Assembly: GCA_023159155.1 (NCBI GenBank) | Contig: JAJNNX010000001.1 | Span: 2,356,001 to 2,420,000, forward strand | DNA length: 64,000 nucleotides | Direction: 5' to 3' | Source: Ustulina deusta | Taxonomy: Eukaryota; Ascomycota; Sordariomycetes; Xylariales; Xylariaceae | Shown here: piece by piece, positions 12,219-24,059 of the stretch | How the letters are laid out: each line of letters begins with the position of its first letter | How positions within the stretch are numbered: position 1 is the first letter of the stretch | Notes under the pieces: model-generated | Told to the model about the DNA's origin: nothing | The model's database searches: none | The model's input: only the letters and a program-made list of their open reading frames with translations | Translations under genes and position numbers: made by a program

Positions 12219-13976
12219 TTACTGAGCAGCAGCAGTTGGGAACAGATCTGCGTTCTTATTAGCCCAAGCTTTGAGGTCCACCTTCTTTGCGGCAGCATTA
12301 AAAGCTCCTTTGAGGCCGAATTGAGTCGGGATACCCTCGATACGGTGGGTCGAGTTGATGTTCTTGACTAGCACAATTTGCCAGCAGGTGGCGCTGCCTT
12401 GGCGTGATATAATGGTGGAAGAAGACAGGAAATATTCCCAAATCTAAACACGGCTATTAGTATGCGGACATAATCACGTAGGGTGTTGAGTGCACATACG
12501 CGGAACCAGCGCTTGCCATACTTCGCTTCAACTTTGTCCTTGTTGGCCATCCAATTTCTGTACCAGCGCCACAGGGTTGCAGAGTAGTGCACACCGATTG
12601 TATCGACACTCTTGAGTTCGAATCCGGCACCCTCAAGTCTATCCATGACAAAACCGATTGGGGTAGAAGCATCAGCACCAGGGAAGATGTATTTGTTCAT
12701 GAACAAGCCCCAGATTAGATCCTCGTACTGCCAAGATTTGCGTATACCAGCAATCTGGAGGAAGAAAACACCGTCGTCGTCAAGCATGTCATAGACTTGC
12801 TTGAAGAAGCCACCGATCTTCCGTACACCTACATGCTCAGCCATTTCCAGGCAAGTAATCTTCTTGTATCCACCTTCCGGGACGGGAACATCTCGGTAGT
12901 CCATGCAAAGAATCTTGCTTTGTTCTTCACGAATGCCAACATCACGGAGTGCCTTATTGCCCCAAGCCGTCTGGTTTCGACCGAGAGTGATACCAGTGGC
13001 TTGCGCGCCGTAATTGACGCTAGCGAACCGGGCAAGGGTCCCCCAACCGCAGCCGAGATCGAGCAGTGATTCGCCTTTCTTGAGCTCGATCTTCTCGCAG
13101 ACAATGGCCAACTTATTGTCCTGAAGTTGCTCAAGAGACTCCTCGGTGTTGATGTCACCAATAACACCAGAAGTATAGATCATGCGCGGACCTAGGAACC
13201 AGCCATAAAAGTCATCGCCCCGGTCATAGTGGCCACGGACTTGCTCCTCGTCTTAACCAAGTTAGTGATGGGAATACACAGCAGAAGAACATGGATTGCT
13301 TACCCTGGCTGCGAGAGTGCATGATGACCTCGGGCATCATGCCAAAGAGGAAGTACTTGCAAAGACTGATGGTGAAACGGAAGCTTGCCCAGTCGTGTCT
13401 GTACTCCAAAACTTCAAGAGCATCGCCGTTGAAATCGACATCTCCGTCAAAGTACATCTCATAGAAAGCCTCTATGGGAATCTTGTTCTTGCCGTGGTAC
13501 TTGGCCTGGTCAGCAGGATTTTTGAAAGTGAGGTAGTGCTCGACGGGTCGGCCGGGGTATTTGGCCTTCTCATTCTTTCTGGGGCTGATTGCTGAGACAG
13601 TCAACCAGAAGGAGCCGAGGATAGGAATGAACACAACGAGAGCGAAGAAAATTGTTGTCTTCAACCCGCCCCCGACCCTCCACGAGAGCCAGAGCGGAAT
13701 GCCAAATAGGAGGGAGAACAGCAGGGTATTCGAGAAACTATCTGAGCCGGCGGAATCGGCAGGAAGAGGGCCATTTTTGATTGCCGGGTACTATGAGTGG
13801 TGTTCATTAGTTCAATGCCCTTCGTAATAGTGCAACAAGACAGACAAGGCCCAACGCACCGAAGTCGTCCGCACACCGCACTCTTCACGTTTCTCAAAAG
13901 TGGGCGTGGGGGCCTTGGGAGTCTCGATGAATTCGAACTCGGACTCGCTCCCGTTGACGCTCTGAGGCTTCGACAT
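12219..13976 (-). CDS. sphingolipid C9-methyltransferase (glucosylceramide pathway)
   Basis: Predicted SAM-dependent enzyme that adds the C9 methyl group to the sphingoid base of fungal glucosylceramide, acting at the ER membrane. Four exons, 13976-13860, 13790-13304, 13251-12500 and 12443-12219, give 526 aa. All three introns have CTAAY/CTAAC branch sites and exact frame. Two hydrophobic helices lie at about residues 62-78 and 84-106 and should anchor the enzyme. The methyltransferase domain resembles cyclopropane-fatty-acid synthases: SAM motif LLDLGCGWGTL at about 263-273, then CLEMAEHVG and a C-terminal WRWYRNWM segment. The last 75 residues come only from the small final exon, which does not exist as a long ORF. 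Fungal homologues (Mts1/SmtA type) have the same length and topology, so the call is firm. No other sphingolipid gene is adjacent. Confidence 0.93.
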
Positions 13977-14685
13977 GATGGCGACGTGATAAGGCCAAGT
14001 CTTGCTGGTCCAAAATCACGAGTGCCCTATATGTCGATGTCGATGGGAGAGGAAGAAGGAGAAGGAGGGCGGGGGAATGCAAGAATGTTGTCGAGCTGCG
14101 ATGGGAAATATTGTAGGTATTTTGGGCCACACCGCTTGACATTGACGGTGTGTTTGCCATCTAGGCTAGGTACCTATAGAGTTGGCCTTCCATTGGCTCT
14201 TCTGGATGGTTGGTGGGCTTGGCAAAGGGTCCAACCCCCTAGTAGGTACACAGGCTTAGCCTAACTTAGGGTAGTACCTAAGGACATATATAGGTACCGG
14301 TTGGCCTTATCATGCTCTTTGATTGATATCATAATGAGCGCCGGGATTCTTTGCTACCTAGGTACTTAATGAGTACCTAGTAGGTATGTGATAAGTACCG
14401 ATTAGCGCAATAAAAACGGTTGTGGACAGAAATACTATTAGGCATACTACCTACCCTAGGTAGAATTTAATGTTCTTAGTCAAGTGCTCGCTGGGTACTT
14501 ATTTAAGTAGAGCATAAAAAGCAAAGTGGGAGACGGGACTTACCAATGAAATTGGGAACCAATTGATTGTCTTTATATACAAGTAAGGTAGTGTCCAATG
14601 CTGGCTATTTGCGTGACGTTTTGATTCCGAGATTTCGATGCTGTCTCGCAGCGAATCACCTTAGGTCAATCTTGCGGCAATAGGT
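13977..14685. other. intergenic region upstream of the methyltransferase gene
   Basis: Promoter side of the methyltransferase gene. It contains a second dense cluster of TAGGTACC/CTACCTAGG words (about 14,160-14,470). No gene is supported; the plus-strand open frame at 13,797-14,264 is mostly antisense to exon 1. Confidence 0.5.
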
Positions 14686-14887
14686 CTTGGCTGTTTCTAG
14701 CGGGGTAGAGATAGCCGTAAATATTCCGCTCCGTATGGGAAGCGCTCTAAAAATCTAAAACGCTCCAAATTTTGGAACGCTCCAATTCAGCGCTGCCACT
14801 TATACAGACCTAGCCACCCATACTGACTGACCTACCCATACTGACCTACCTATACTGACTGACCCACCTATATTCGCCGACTTACAA

Positions 14888-14915
14888 GGGGGGAGGGGGA
14901 GGGGGAGGGGGGAGG
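14888..14915 (+). repeat. G-run tract with G-quadruplex potential
   Basis: Four runs of 5-6 G separated by single A residues, followed by GG. This fits the G3+N1-7 quadruplex rule on the plus strand. It lies inside the inverted-repeat element. Confidence 0.7.
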
Positions 14916-15011
14916 TTCCATGTCTCCGCAGAGTGCCTTGCGACTGCCTTTCAGTCTGGAATAGCCCTTATAGATTCGAATTGAAGGGCAACAACTAGTA
15001 TTTGTAATTGT

Positions 15012-15175
15012 AAGCCCTGTAGTCTAGTGGTAAATCGTAGCATTTAATTGAAGCTGTAGTTCAAACCTGTAGTTCAAACCTGTAGTTCAAACCTATAGTT
15101 TGAAGCTGTACTTTAAAACTAATATACAAGCTGTCGCATATAAACATACAGCAATATAAAGTATTCTTTTTTTTA
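15012..15175 (+). repeat. tRNA-like Pol III unit (SINE-like) with repeated B box
   Basis: TAGTCTAGTGG at 15,020-15,030 fits the tRNA A-box consensus (TRGYNNARNGG). GTTCAAACC at 15,059-15,067 fits the B box (GWTCRANNC), at roughly tRNA spacing. The B box sits in a 13-bp unit, CTGTAGTTCAAAC, present three times in tandem (15,054-15,092), with a fourth decayed copy. A run of eight or more T at about 15,167-15,174 could terminate Pol III. The segment does not fold into a clear cloverleaf by eye, so it is more likely a tRNA-derived retroelement remnant than a working tRNA. Confidence 0.5.
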
Positions 15176-15388
15176 AGCGGAGCTTTTGGAACGTTCTATT
15201 TTTTAAAGCGCTCCAGTTAAATAAACGGCAAATTTGCGGCTTAAACGGTTCGGAACGTTCTATTACGTAGAACGGAACAAATTCAGGAGCGCATACTTTT
15301 CCTCTAACTTTTACGGAACGTTCCATACTAGGAGCCGTACATTTGCCGTATATTTGCGGCTATCCCTACCCCTATAGAAACCGCTAAG

Positions 15389-16622
15389 GTATGGGTTAAA
15401 ACTTGTAGGTTGTGGACTAATTTGCACACTACCTACATAGGCGTTCCAGTGACTGCTTTAAACGCTATAGGTACAGCCAAACTTGAATGACGGCACTATT
15501 GTGCACTGGAACCTACCTACACAACCACCAGGTCGCTTTAAAATACAATTGAGGATGGCCGATCAAACTACCTAGTTTTCGCATCTTTGGAAAGAGGGAC
15601 AAGGTCTCTCAGGAGCATACCCTTTTATGACTTGGCATACCTAATTCACAAGACCGAGAGCATCTGCGCACTCGGGATAGTGGCACGCTCGATGGATCGA
15701 GAACAATCACTTAGAGCTCGCTAGATGGTGGGCATTTTTCACGTTCTCGGCCGAGACATACCGGCGGCTGAGACATCTCTGTGACCTTTGTTGCTACCTA
15801 GTCAAGTCAAGCATAACACCTTAACCCTTGGCAGCAGTGTGTTAAGCCCTTTGGTTATCTTGAGACCCTTGTGAACTAGTTTCTCGAGGAGCTAATGTGA
15901 AGCTATATAAATCAGCCTTTCACCTCTAGAAAAGATCTTGCGAGGGTTTATGCCGGAGCTGTCATGGCTTTGGACCCGTTTAACATTGGCTCCGCTTCAG
16001 ACACGATGAGGTCCTTTTCCGACGTGAGAAACAGAGCAGGTGGTTACGTATATATGCACAGGACTTGCTATGGGTCAAGTGTCGAGTCTCGATAGCACAT
16101 CTGAAAAATGACAACAAACAGGGGTACAGGGCATCATGAGCCTTACAGCATGGACTGAAGATTTGATGCAAACGAAAGGTACCCAACCGGTTAGATGTCT
16201 AAGGTCATACCTAGCAGCATGACTCGGCTCGTGCACACATGGCCAATTGGTCACGGTTGGTAGAGGGAACCTGGCTGGTTTGGTTTCGTGCTCACTGTGA
16301 GGCCATGTTGTGAATAGGCGCTATTTATTGGCCCAACAAGTCCACATACGCATGAAAGTATCCTTTCCTTTAATACCCTCTGGGTACAGTGGCATTGAAG
16401 CTCCAAGCGAAGCAGCGGGAGTCTGGTCGTATTGTCTTCTTGAAGATGCAATGGATGAGGTGGTCATGGTCGCGACCGGATTCGGCTACCACGGAACAAT
16501 GGTATTGACGAATACAACAAGATTTGGTGACTCATAATCAGAATGGCGAGGATGTACCTCGCAATCCGTCCAGTAGTGAATGCGAGCTGCTAATAAGACT
16601 GACATCCTGAGTGCTAATCTTG
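15389..16622. other. intergenic region downstream of the inverted-repeat element
   Basis: About 1.2 kb. Open frames of 60-75 codons (16,186-15,980 minus; 16,310-16,537 plus) show no family features. The right end is the 3' flank of the SPP2-like gene. No RNA gene is seen. Confidence 0.5.
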
Positions 16623-17696
16623 TCAACGATGCCCTCGATCATCACGATCGCGATAGCGCGCTCCGTGTCGGTAGTCATAACTATTTTCACGTTGCTCGCG
16701 CTCGCGCTCGCGCTCGGACTTGTAGCTATCCCTATAACGCCCATTCCGTTCTTGTTTCTCCTTCTCCCTGTTTCTCCGGTACTCGTCAAGTCGCGGTCGT
16801 CGCTCACGGTGCCCATGACGTTTAGCCAACTCTGCCTTCTTGATTTCCTCGTCTTCCTTGGAGCCGAGACCCATCAGATGTGGTCGTCGCTTGACTTCTT
16901 TTGGCTTAGAGCCAAACTCTTCTCCTTTCCACCCCATGCCCCGTAGCATTGCAGCGCCGAATTCCCCTTCTGGAATCCCATTATATTCTTCTATCGTGGA
17001 TACCTCTGCTGCCTCCGTCATGCTTCTTTCATATGCATCTTGTTCAGAGAACTGAGGCTTACTACTGACGGTGGAATCCTTGATAATGAGATCCTGTGAG
17101 GGGTTTCGCTTTCCTAGAAGAGCATTCATCGCATCTCTATCGGCATCTCTTGGTGACTGTGGTGATATTGTCGCTGTATTCGATACATCTTTCTGTTGTT
17201 CTTGGGACTCGTCTTCAGCATTTGACAGGTTCTCCTGCGTGGACTTCTTGGTAACATTTAACCCCCATTTGATATCCTTGTCCTGGTCGGCTGGTGTTGT
17301 CTCTAGATTCCGATTCTTCATGGATGCAGGGTGTAGAGGGGCAGTCTTGTCTCGTCTCCTGGTCTTCACGTCGGCTTTCCAGTCTCGGTTCTTTTGACTG
17401 CTTATTACATATTCATTGTTGTGTCTTTTGCTTAAAGGCACGTCGCTCCCTTTCGACGTGGTGTCGGTGCCAATCGTTGTGACGGCCTCATGCTTGCCTA
17501 TGGTGTCCCCATCTTCGCCGGAATCAGAATCGTGGTACAGTGCGTTGGGTCGCTGGCGCTTGCCCAGGGTCGAGGAAGGCTGAGATTGACCGCGTCTGTT
17601 GGTTGCATTGCTCGAGGGATTGGGACCTGCTAAAGATGATACCCCGAATTTGATGGCTATACGGGGTGCCTGAGGTTGAGGCGCACTGTCAGACAT
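16623..17696 (-). CDS. SPP2: Spp2/MOS2-type pre-mRNA splicing factor
   Basis: Single-exon 357-aa protein. Spp2 is the G-patch-like cofactor that recruits and activates the DEAH-box ATPase Prp2 before the first step of splicing. The conserved core is near residues 240-285: EYNGIPEGEFGAAMLRGMGW, then GEEFGSKPKEVKRRPHLMGL, which is the Spp2/DExH-binding G-patch arrangement. Upstream is a polar, low-complexity region starting with IAIKFG, also typical of the family. The C-terminus is an Arg/Glu/Asp-rich tail with repeated R-E and R-D pairs. The start ATG is about 1.4 kb from the divergent VID21 start, so the two may share a promoter region. No introns are needed. The window also encodes the spliceosomal helicase Aquarius, but far away and not linked. 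Confidence 0.9.
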   Translation of the reverse strand: MSDSAPQPQAPRIAIKFGVSSLAGPNPSSNATNRRGQSQPSSTLGKRQRPNALYHDSDSGEDGDTIGKHEAVTTIGTDTTSKGSDVPLSKRHNNEYVISSQKNRDWKADVKTRRRDKTAPLHPASMKNRNLETTPADQDKDIKWGLNVTKKSTQENLSNAEDESQEQQKDVSNTATISPQSPRDADRDAMNALLGKRNPSQDLIIKDSTVSSKPQFSEQDAYERSMTEAAEVSTIEEYNGIPEGEFGAAMLRGMGWKGEEFGSKPKEVKRRPHLMGLGSKEDEEIKKAELAKRHGHRERRPRLDEYRRNREKEKQERNGRYRDSYKSEREREREQRENSYDYRHGARYRDRDDRGHR

Positions 17697-19134
17697 CTCT
17701 AGTGGTTCTTGATATTGGTATTGTGAAGACGGGTGCTGTCTCCAAGTTGGAGATGGAGGTTTGGAAATATCCAGTTAAGGTTATCAATGACAAGGAAGCT
17801 CAACTTTTGAATCTCCGAGACGAAAGAGTGGCTGTGCTACGTTGTGGCTGGACGCTAGACCAGGCCACATGTTTCCGTGCTTTGGCTACCGGTACCTAAT
17901 CTTATGCTGCAGCTCGCGCGCTTACATAATGCAAATCAGCTCCACACAAGTTCCTGTTGACCTCTACGTCCCGTCCAAGTCATGATTAAGATAATACCTA
18001 CCTGTATGTAGGAGGTATGCTTTCTCTTATTCTGTGTCCTACCCTAGTCCCATTTCTTCCGTACATCTACGTATACTGAAGGATTTTTGTCAGTCACAGC
18101 GTTCTGACTTCAAATTATCTTGCAGGTAGGAGGCGAAAGGTGGTGGCTGCTGAGCTTTCAGAAACTACGGACAGCTTTCATCCAAGCCCGGGCGTCTTGC
18201 AGTCAGGTCATAGGTATCAGCCTCCGAACCGAAGGAATCCCTGGTGGAAACTGAAGGTGTCATCAACTTGGCTGTGTCCTTGCTACGTCCTGGCATCTTC
18301 GTTGCACTAGGTAAGTCCCCTATTTCCTCCGTACACTGCTACATGCCGCGGCAGGAAGGAAGCCTGTGCCAGGTACAATGAGTAGGCTGGGAAGGCCGCC
18401 ACAAAGATTGACCGTCAGTACTAGGTATTATCGTCCATCTACATGCATGGATTTCGGTGTTGACATGAAGCGCTAGTCACGGACGTTAGCTCAGGTAGGT
18501 AGGCATCTTCAAGGTTTTAGCTGTGCTCTGCTGTGCCTAGCACGATCCGGGGATGTCTTGCCGGGCCCCGCCCTGGATTGGACAAGACATCTCAGGCACC
18601 CACCACATACCCGTCAGACAAGCAGAGCAGCAGATACGGCAGTCGTGAGGGAAGGACGCTACTTGTGGGGGATATGTGATGCTCTGGCAAAAATAACGAT
18701 ATGTTGCGCGAGAAGATACTGTAAAATCAGAGCTGGCTGCGGGATGGCAATGTTTACTTCTTGGGAGAGGTACCTGCCTCCCCCTTGTAGGTATCCTTAC
18801 CTACGCTATTGGATTGACTTGACCTCCCCCTCAATCCGCTCAATCCGCCACCACCTTTCAGTGCACCACCCCCTAGGCAGCGCGCTATCTCGCCATGCTT
18901 TAGAGGCCAGACAGCCCGAATCCGCCTGGCCCAGATAACTCCATAGTGAAGTGCATCTGTAAAAAAACTCATACACCCCCATCAGTCTCAACCTACGCCA
19001 GCCTTCAATCAATCAACACATCACAACGCCGACGTTTCCATCACTTGGAGCGGATCTAGTCATCTTACGGTGGCTTCTTGAGTCCTAGGCCGCGTCCGTT
19101 TTGCATCAAAACGGATGTTGTCGCTGTCTATGCT
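17697..19134. other. divergent promoter region between SPP2 and VID21
   Basis: About 1.4 kb between two divergent genes. Short open frames (17,666-17,899; 18,558-18,938; 19,012-18,806) lack family features. GTAGGTAG words occur near 18,000 and 18,497. Confidence 0.5.
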
Positions 19135-22100
19135 ATGACTGAGGTTGTGCCCGCCGACCGCACACGGCTTCTGCAATCAAAGCGGGCAGAATGCAGGTGA
19201 GGTGTATCCCAAGCGATAGGGCTTGTCGTTCCGATTCGAATGATGTCTTTTTTGAGGTGCTGACCTTTGCCAGTGCAATTGCACGGTCGCGCAAGAGGAA
19301 GCTCTGTATCCTCTACGAGGTGACGGTTAGCCCCGATGCCCTCCCCAGGCGCAGCTTCAACCACCTCGACGCGTACGAATATACGCTAGCTGAGAAACAG
19401 TTCCTCGATGGCTGTGATATTTTGCAGTATGTGGTTTGGCCGCCATCATGTGAATTTTAATGTTTCCGACCGCGCCTTGAGCGGCTCTGCCATTGCCAAA
19501 TGGGCTTGTAAGTACTAACGCTCCCTTGCAGGGGACGCACGCTCAACGAATTGAACATCCCTTCGCGGCCAAGGGTTCCTCCTCACTACGCTCAGTATCT
19601 CCCTCCACACGCCGCGACCGCTGCTCCGAACGAGAACGCCCTAAACAGCACGAAGCGACCTGTTAGCATTCCTCCCAGCACTGGAGTCCAACAGTCGACC
19701 CTTCCTGCTGCACCATTACCAATAGCTAGTGATGCACAACCAAGACCTGTCCCTCCAGCAGGCACCCCCTCTGGACTTGCGACGCCTGTACACCCAGCCA
19801 GCTCTACTAATCCGCCTTGTAATGCTGCGGTTACAGGACCGGCTACATCAGTTGCCGCGCCGGCCTTGGTGGATGGGAGCGCGACCGAGAGAAAACGACA
19901 GCCAGAAGAATTACCACACAAAGTTCCGCTAAGCAGACAGGATGCGAACTTTCAGCCGGGCAGGCCATTACCGAAGGGCACCACAATGTCGACTGGGACT
20001 ACGAGTCTTTTGCCCAATGCAGCCTATTCCTCTCGACAGTCTCAAGTATCGCAATCCATGCAAATTCAACAAGGGGAAAAACAAACTCAAGAGAAACCAC
20101 CACCTAGCGCCTTACCTGCCCAAGTGGATGCATTGATGTCTAAAGGCGCGATTCCCGACACATCCCCTCCACCTCAGCTTTCTCCTGATTCTGGTCGCCC
20201 CGATACTTCATTGTCACCAAGCTCCACGGCGCGAACGCCGACTACTACCACTGTCCCCGACGTATCGACAAGCACAAGCCCGGATGGCGATGGTAGCTCA
20301 CATGCAAGTAGAATAGAAAATACTACTGTTAGCAAGGAACGAAATGAAAGAGCACCCCAGAGCCACCTATCACACAGTGACCACCCGATCCAGTTAGGAA
20401 AGCCTTCGGTTCGGCCTACGATGCCGCAAAGCGTTGGCAAGCAAGTCGAAGCTCAGTTAATACGCGATTCAATGAGCGCTTCAACCGGAAATCCTACGGG
20501 CCAACCTGCAGTAACAGCGGAAGTCAATGGAGCTTTGGGACAATCAGTACTACCTCCTCCAACTACCGATCCGGCTATCCTCAGATCAAGTCAAAAAATC
20601 CCGGAAAATGTTGAGGCTAAACCCTTAAATGAGACACCCGGCGACCCATTGAAGACCGATAACGCCCTGAGCGATGTACAGCGACGACAACAGACTATCA
20701 TCGAAGACAAGGCTATCAGTCATACAGCGACCGCCGAAGTAGAGGGTAGGAGGGGGAAGAGCGTGGATAATAGTACTAGGGAGAGACAGGCTATTCCTCT
20801 AAATACACAACAACCTACTCCTGTTGTATCAACATCGATTTCTACGCCTGTTACGAACCGGGACCAGCAGCGAGAGGTTGCTGGTAATGTGACTGATGTG
20901 GCACTTCAAAAGCCAGTTGCCGAAATCTTGGGAGAACGGCCGCAACCTATGTCATCAGACCTACTGTCGCCAGGTGATTCTCAAGCTACTCACTCTATTC
21001 CTATAACCCCCACTTCGCAATCTTCTAAAGCACGTCCCCAAAGCTTGATCAACAAGAGGAAGGCGAGAGGGAAGAGTAAACTTCCCACCGTGGTGTTTGG
21101 TAAACAAGTCCCTCAAGCTTGGAACTCTTCTCAGTCCTTGGTCCAGAATCGTTCGAAACCCGATCATCTCCCAAGCGATGATTATTATACAACATTATTC
21201 GTAAATGGGTTTGCGGCAGGGCCTAGTTGGATGAAGCCACTGGATCAGCTGTTGCACCAGGCGCACAAGACGGTTTCAACACCTGATTCCTATACACATA
21301 TCCTCGACAATCAAGCTTGCCGCATTCTACGGCGCGTCTATCATCTACAGCACACCGACAAGTGGTCCCTCCGCCAGCCTAAGCGTTGCCCAGAGCCGAC
21401 TCGGCAAGTTTGTCACTGGGATATAATGTTACAAGAGATGAAATGGATGAGGACTGATTTCCGGGAGGAACGTAAATGGAAGATGGCAGCTGCGAGTAAT
21501 ATGGCGTACGCCTGTGCGGAATGGGTCGCCGCCTCGGAGGAAGAGAGGACGGCCCTTCAAGTAAATGCCGTTATTCCGCATCTACTGTCGAGGGGCGCTG
21601 AAGATACCTCGATGATCGATGCACCACTCTCCCAAGGCCCAGAAAATCACCCAACTCCCGACCTCATCCCTTCTGGAGGTACTTACTCGCCATTAGAACC
21701 GGACGATGATCTAGATGATGGGTTCTTGAACACGATAGCGCCATCCGCTATATTTGCTCTTCAAGATGATGACATAGTCTTCTCCTTGCAGCCATCTGCT
21801 GCGACTGATCGATTACTCGAGGAGCTTCCCATGTATGGAGCCCCTTTGAAAGTGCCCAAGTCTGATTTAATTGCGCCAGAGTATGACCCGGATGCCTCGT
21901 GGAAAAGGCCTGCACTCCCTTTAAGTAGGTTTGTCGAAGGTCAAATGGAACTAACGTCGAATGAGCCGCCGAAGAAAAGGAGTCGTTATCAGCACGCTCA
22001 AGAAGATGTAGAAGATATTAAGCCACCTCAACTGCTCCCGCAAAACCCCTGGGTTGCCCTTTTCCGCCCAGAAAACAAGAGCATCAAAGACCGGCTTCAT

Positions 22101-24059
22101 GCAGGGCATCAGTTCCGTCCCCCCAGTGATAACATGCCCTTCCAAGCCTTTTACGAATCACGCAGCTCATCTCAGTGGACACAGGCAGAAGATGATGAGT
22201 TGAAGAGCCTAGTGCGGGAATACTCTTACAATTGGAGTTTAATATTCAGCATTTTGTCAACGAAGTCTATGTTTGTGTCGGGTGCAGATCGTCGCACCCC
22301 ATGGGAATGTTTTGAGCGCTGGGTTATGCTCGAGGGTCTTCCTAACGACATGCAGAAGACCCAATATTTCAAGTTGTGGCAGAGTAGAATTGAACAAGCT
22401 CAACAGCACATCCGCCAACAAAATCTTGCAGCGGCGCAGCAGCAACAACAGCAGCAGCAACAGCAACAGCAGACACAACAACAACAGTCGCAGCAAACGC
22501 AACAGTCGCAGCAGACACAACAGCCGTCGCAAGCAACTCCAAACGGCCCCAGCACGCCTCTTCCCCGCCGTCGCCACTCCTTGCCAGTGAAAGTAGAGCG
22601 ACGACGCAATCAGAAGCACTTAACTATGATAGATGCTATGAGGAAGCTGGCTAAGAAACGAGAGACGACAACTCAGAAACAACAACAAGCTGCTCAGATG
22701 GCCGCTGCTAGGAAGCCAGCCGATGTCGCCCAACCCAAAGCACCAACGAAGACGCCGAGAGAGTACAGCATTATGCGATGGGAGCGGGATCAAGCGATGG
22801 CCGAAAGATTAGCGGAAAGGATGGCTCAGCAGCAGCGTCACGAAGTACAGCGCAGAGTACGAGTCGGCACCAATGCTGCTCCAATTAAGGCTAACGTCCA
22901 GTCACAGGCCGCGATTCAAAGAGCCCAACAAAATCAACATGCTCATATGGCTGCGGCCACTCAAAACGCAGGCCAGCTCCCGCAGGCCGCACTGCAGATG
23001 GCTGCCTCACACCCCCATGCCGGGATGGCTCGTGTGAGTAACCCGAGCCACAATACAGCTAACGGTCAGCCCCGTCCTCGCATGCCTATTCCTATGGTTT
23101 CGACTCCAACTGGAACCGAACACCAAAATCATCTAACCGGTGGTCTCGTCCCGCCGCAAATGAATGGCTCTCCACAGATACAGATCCCCGTTGTTAATGG
23201 GCAGGCCCAAATGTCCATGCCAGGAACGCCACATAACATGCACATGTTGCTTCAAGCTCGGCGGATTTCTGAACAACAGCGACAGATGAGACAGCATCAG
23301 CAACATCAACAGCAGCAGCAGCAACCTCAACAGCCTCAGCAGCCTCAACAACCGCAGCCTCATCCACAACAACAGGTACAGCCGCACCCGCAACAACAGC
23401 CGCTGGCACAGCAGCAACCGCAGCAACATGTAAACCAGCAAGCAAACCCACCTCTACAGAATTCCCCTTCAGCTATGCGCGCCGCTGCCATCAACGGCAT
23501 CAATCAGAAGAATTATCTCAACAATGCCCAAGTCCAAGCTATGATGGCATCGTTCAATGCGGCAAATGGAACGGGATTGACAACTCCTCCAACGGCTGGG
23601 TTCAACGTTACGCCCGGACAGTCAGTATCGCCACGACCGAATCTCATTATTCCCCCACAGCAGCATCAGACTTATCTGTCACAACTCCAGCAAATAGAAA
23701 CCCAAATACGATCAAACCATCCAGAGACACCACAGGACCGAGTGAGAGAAATGGCAAAGACGTATTTGCAAAACAGACATAATAACACAATTGCACAATC
23801 TGCGATGAATGCTGCTGCTGGCAGCCCGGGCCAAGCGGCCGCTGCTAATGGCCCGCACCAATATGCTCAACTCCTCCGAGCTCAACAACAACAACAACAG
23901 GCGGCGGCGGCAGCAGCACAGGCTCAGGCACAGGCTCAAGCTCAAGCTCAGGCACAGGCACAGGCTCAAATCCAAGTCCAGGCCCAACAGGCACAAAATG
24001 CTCAACATCACACAAACTCGAGTGGTAGCACAACACCTACCCCTTCTAATATAAAATAG
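19135..24059 (+). CDS. VID21: Vid21/Eaf1, NuA4 histone acetyltransferase scaffold
   Basis: Platform subunit of the NuA4 histone H4/H2A acetyltransferase complex. Three exons, 19135-19196, 19274-19426 and 19532-24059, give 1580 aa. The first two exons were found by hand: MTEVVPADRTRLLQSKRAE joins to a conserved RSRKRKL block and then DALP and ILQGR, which is the usual Vid21 N-terminus. The second intron has a perfect TACTAAC branch site. Domains: disordered Ser/Thr/Pro region to about 640; HSA domain at about 690-750 (VCHWDIMLQEMKWMRTDFRE), which in the family binds actin-related proteins; SANT/Myb domain at about 950-1006 (SSQWTQAEDDELKSLVREY ... CFERWVML); then Gln-rich tracts at about 1039-1071 and 1319-1375 and an Ala-Gln repeat near the C-terminus. 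CAG/CAA runs make length variation likely. The call is firm; the start is inferred from the first suitable ATG. Confidence 0.94.

Larger units (their letters stand above)
14686..15388. mobile_element. non-autonomous terminal-inverted-repeat element (MITE-like)
   Basis: The ends are imperfect inverted repeats: 14,686-14,724 pairs with 15,350-15,388, with 33 of 39 positions matching by eye; both arms carry GGGGTAG and GATAGCCG blocks. The similarity continues inward in broken form: GGAACGYTCC and GAGCGCTYTAAAAA words occur in opposite orientation in the two arms. No transposase frame is present, so it would be non-autonomous. The interior holds a tandem CATACTGACTGACC tract (about 14,817-14,875), a G-run tract and a tRNA-like segment. 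I could not identify a convincing target-site duplication (a flanking TA is possible), and I cannot name the family. Confidence 0.6.

Noticed and set aside
13797..14264. 155-codon plus-strand ORF
   Set aside because: Antisense to exon 1 of the methyltransferase gene and its promoter; no domain.
22257..22619. Minus-strand Leu/Cys-rich ORFs
   Set aside because: They are shadows of CAG/CAA glutamine tracts in VID21.
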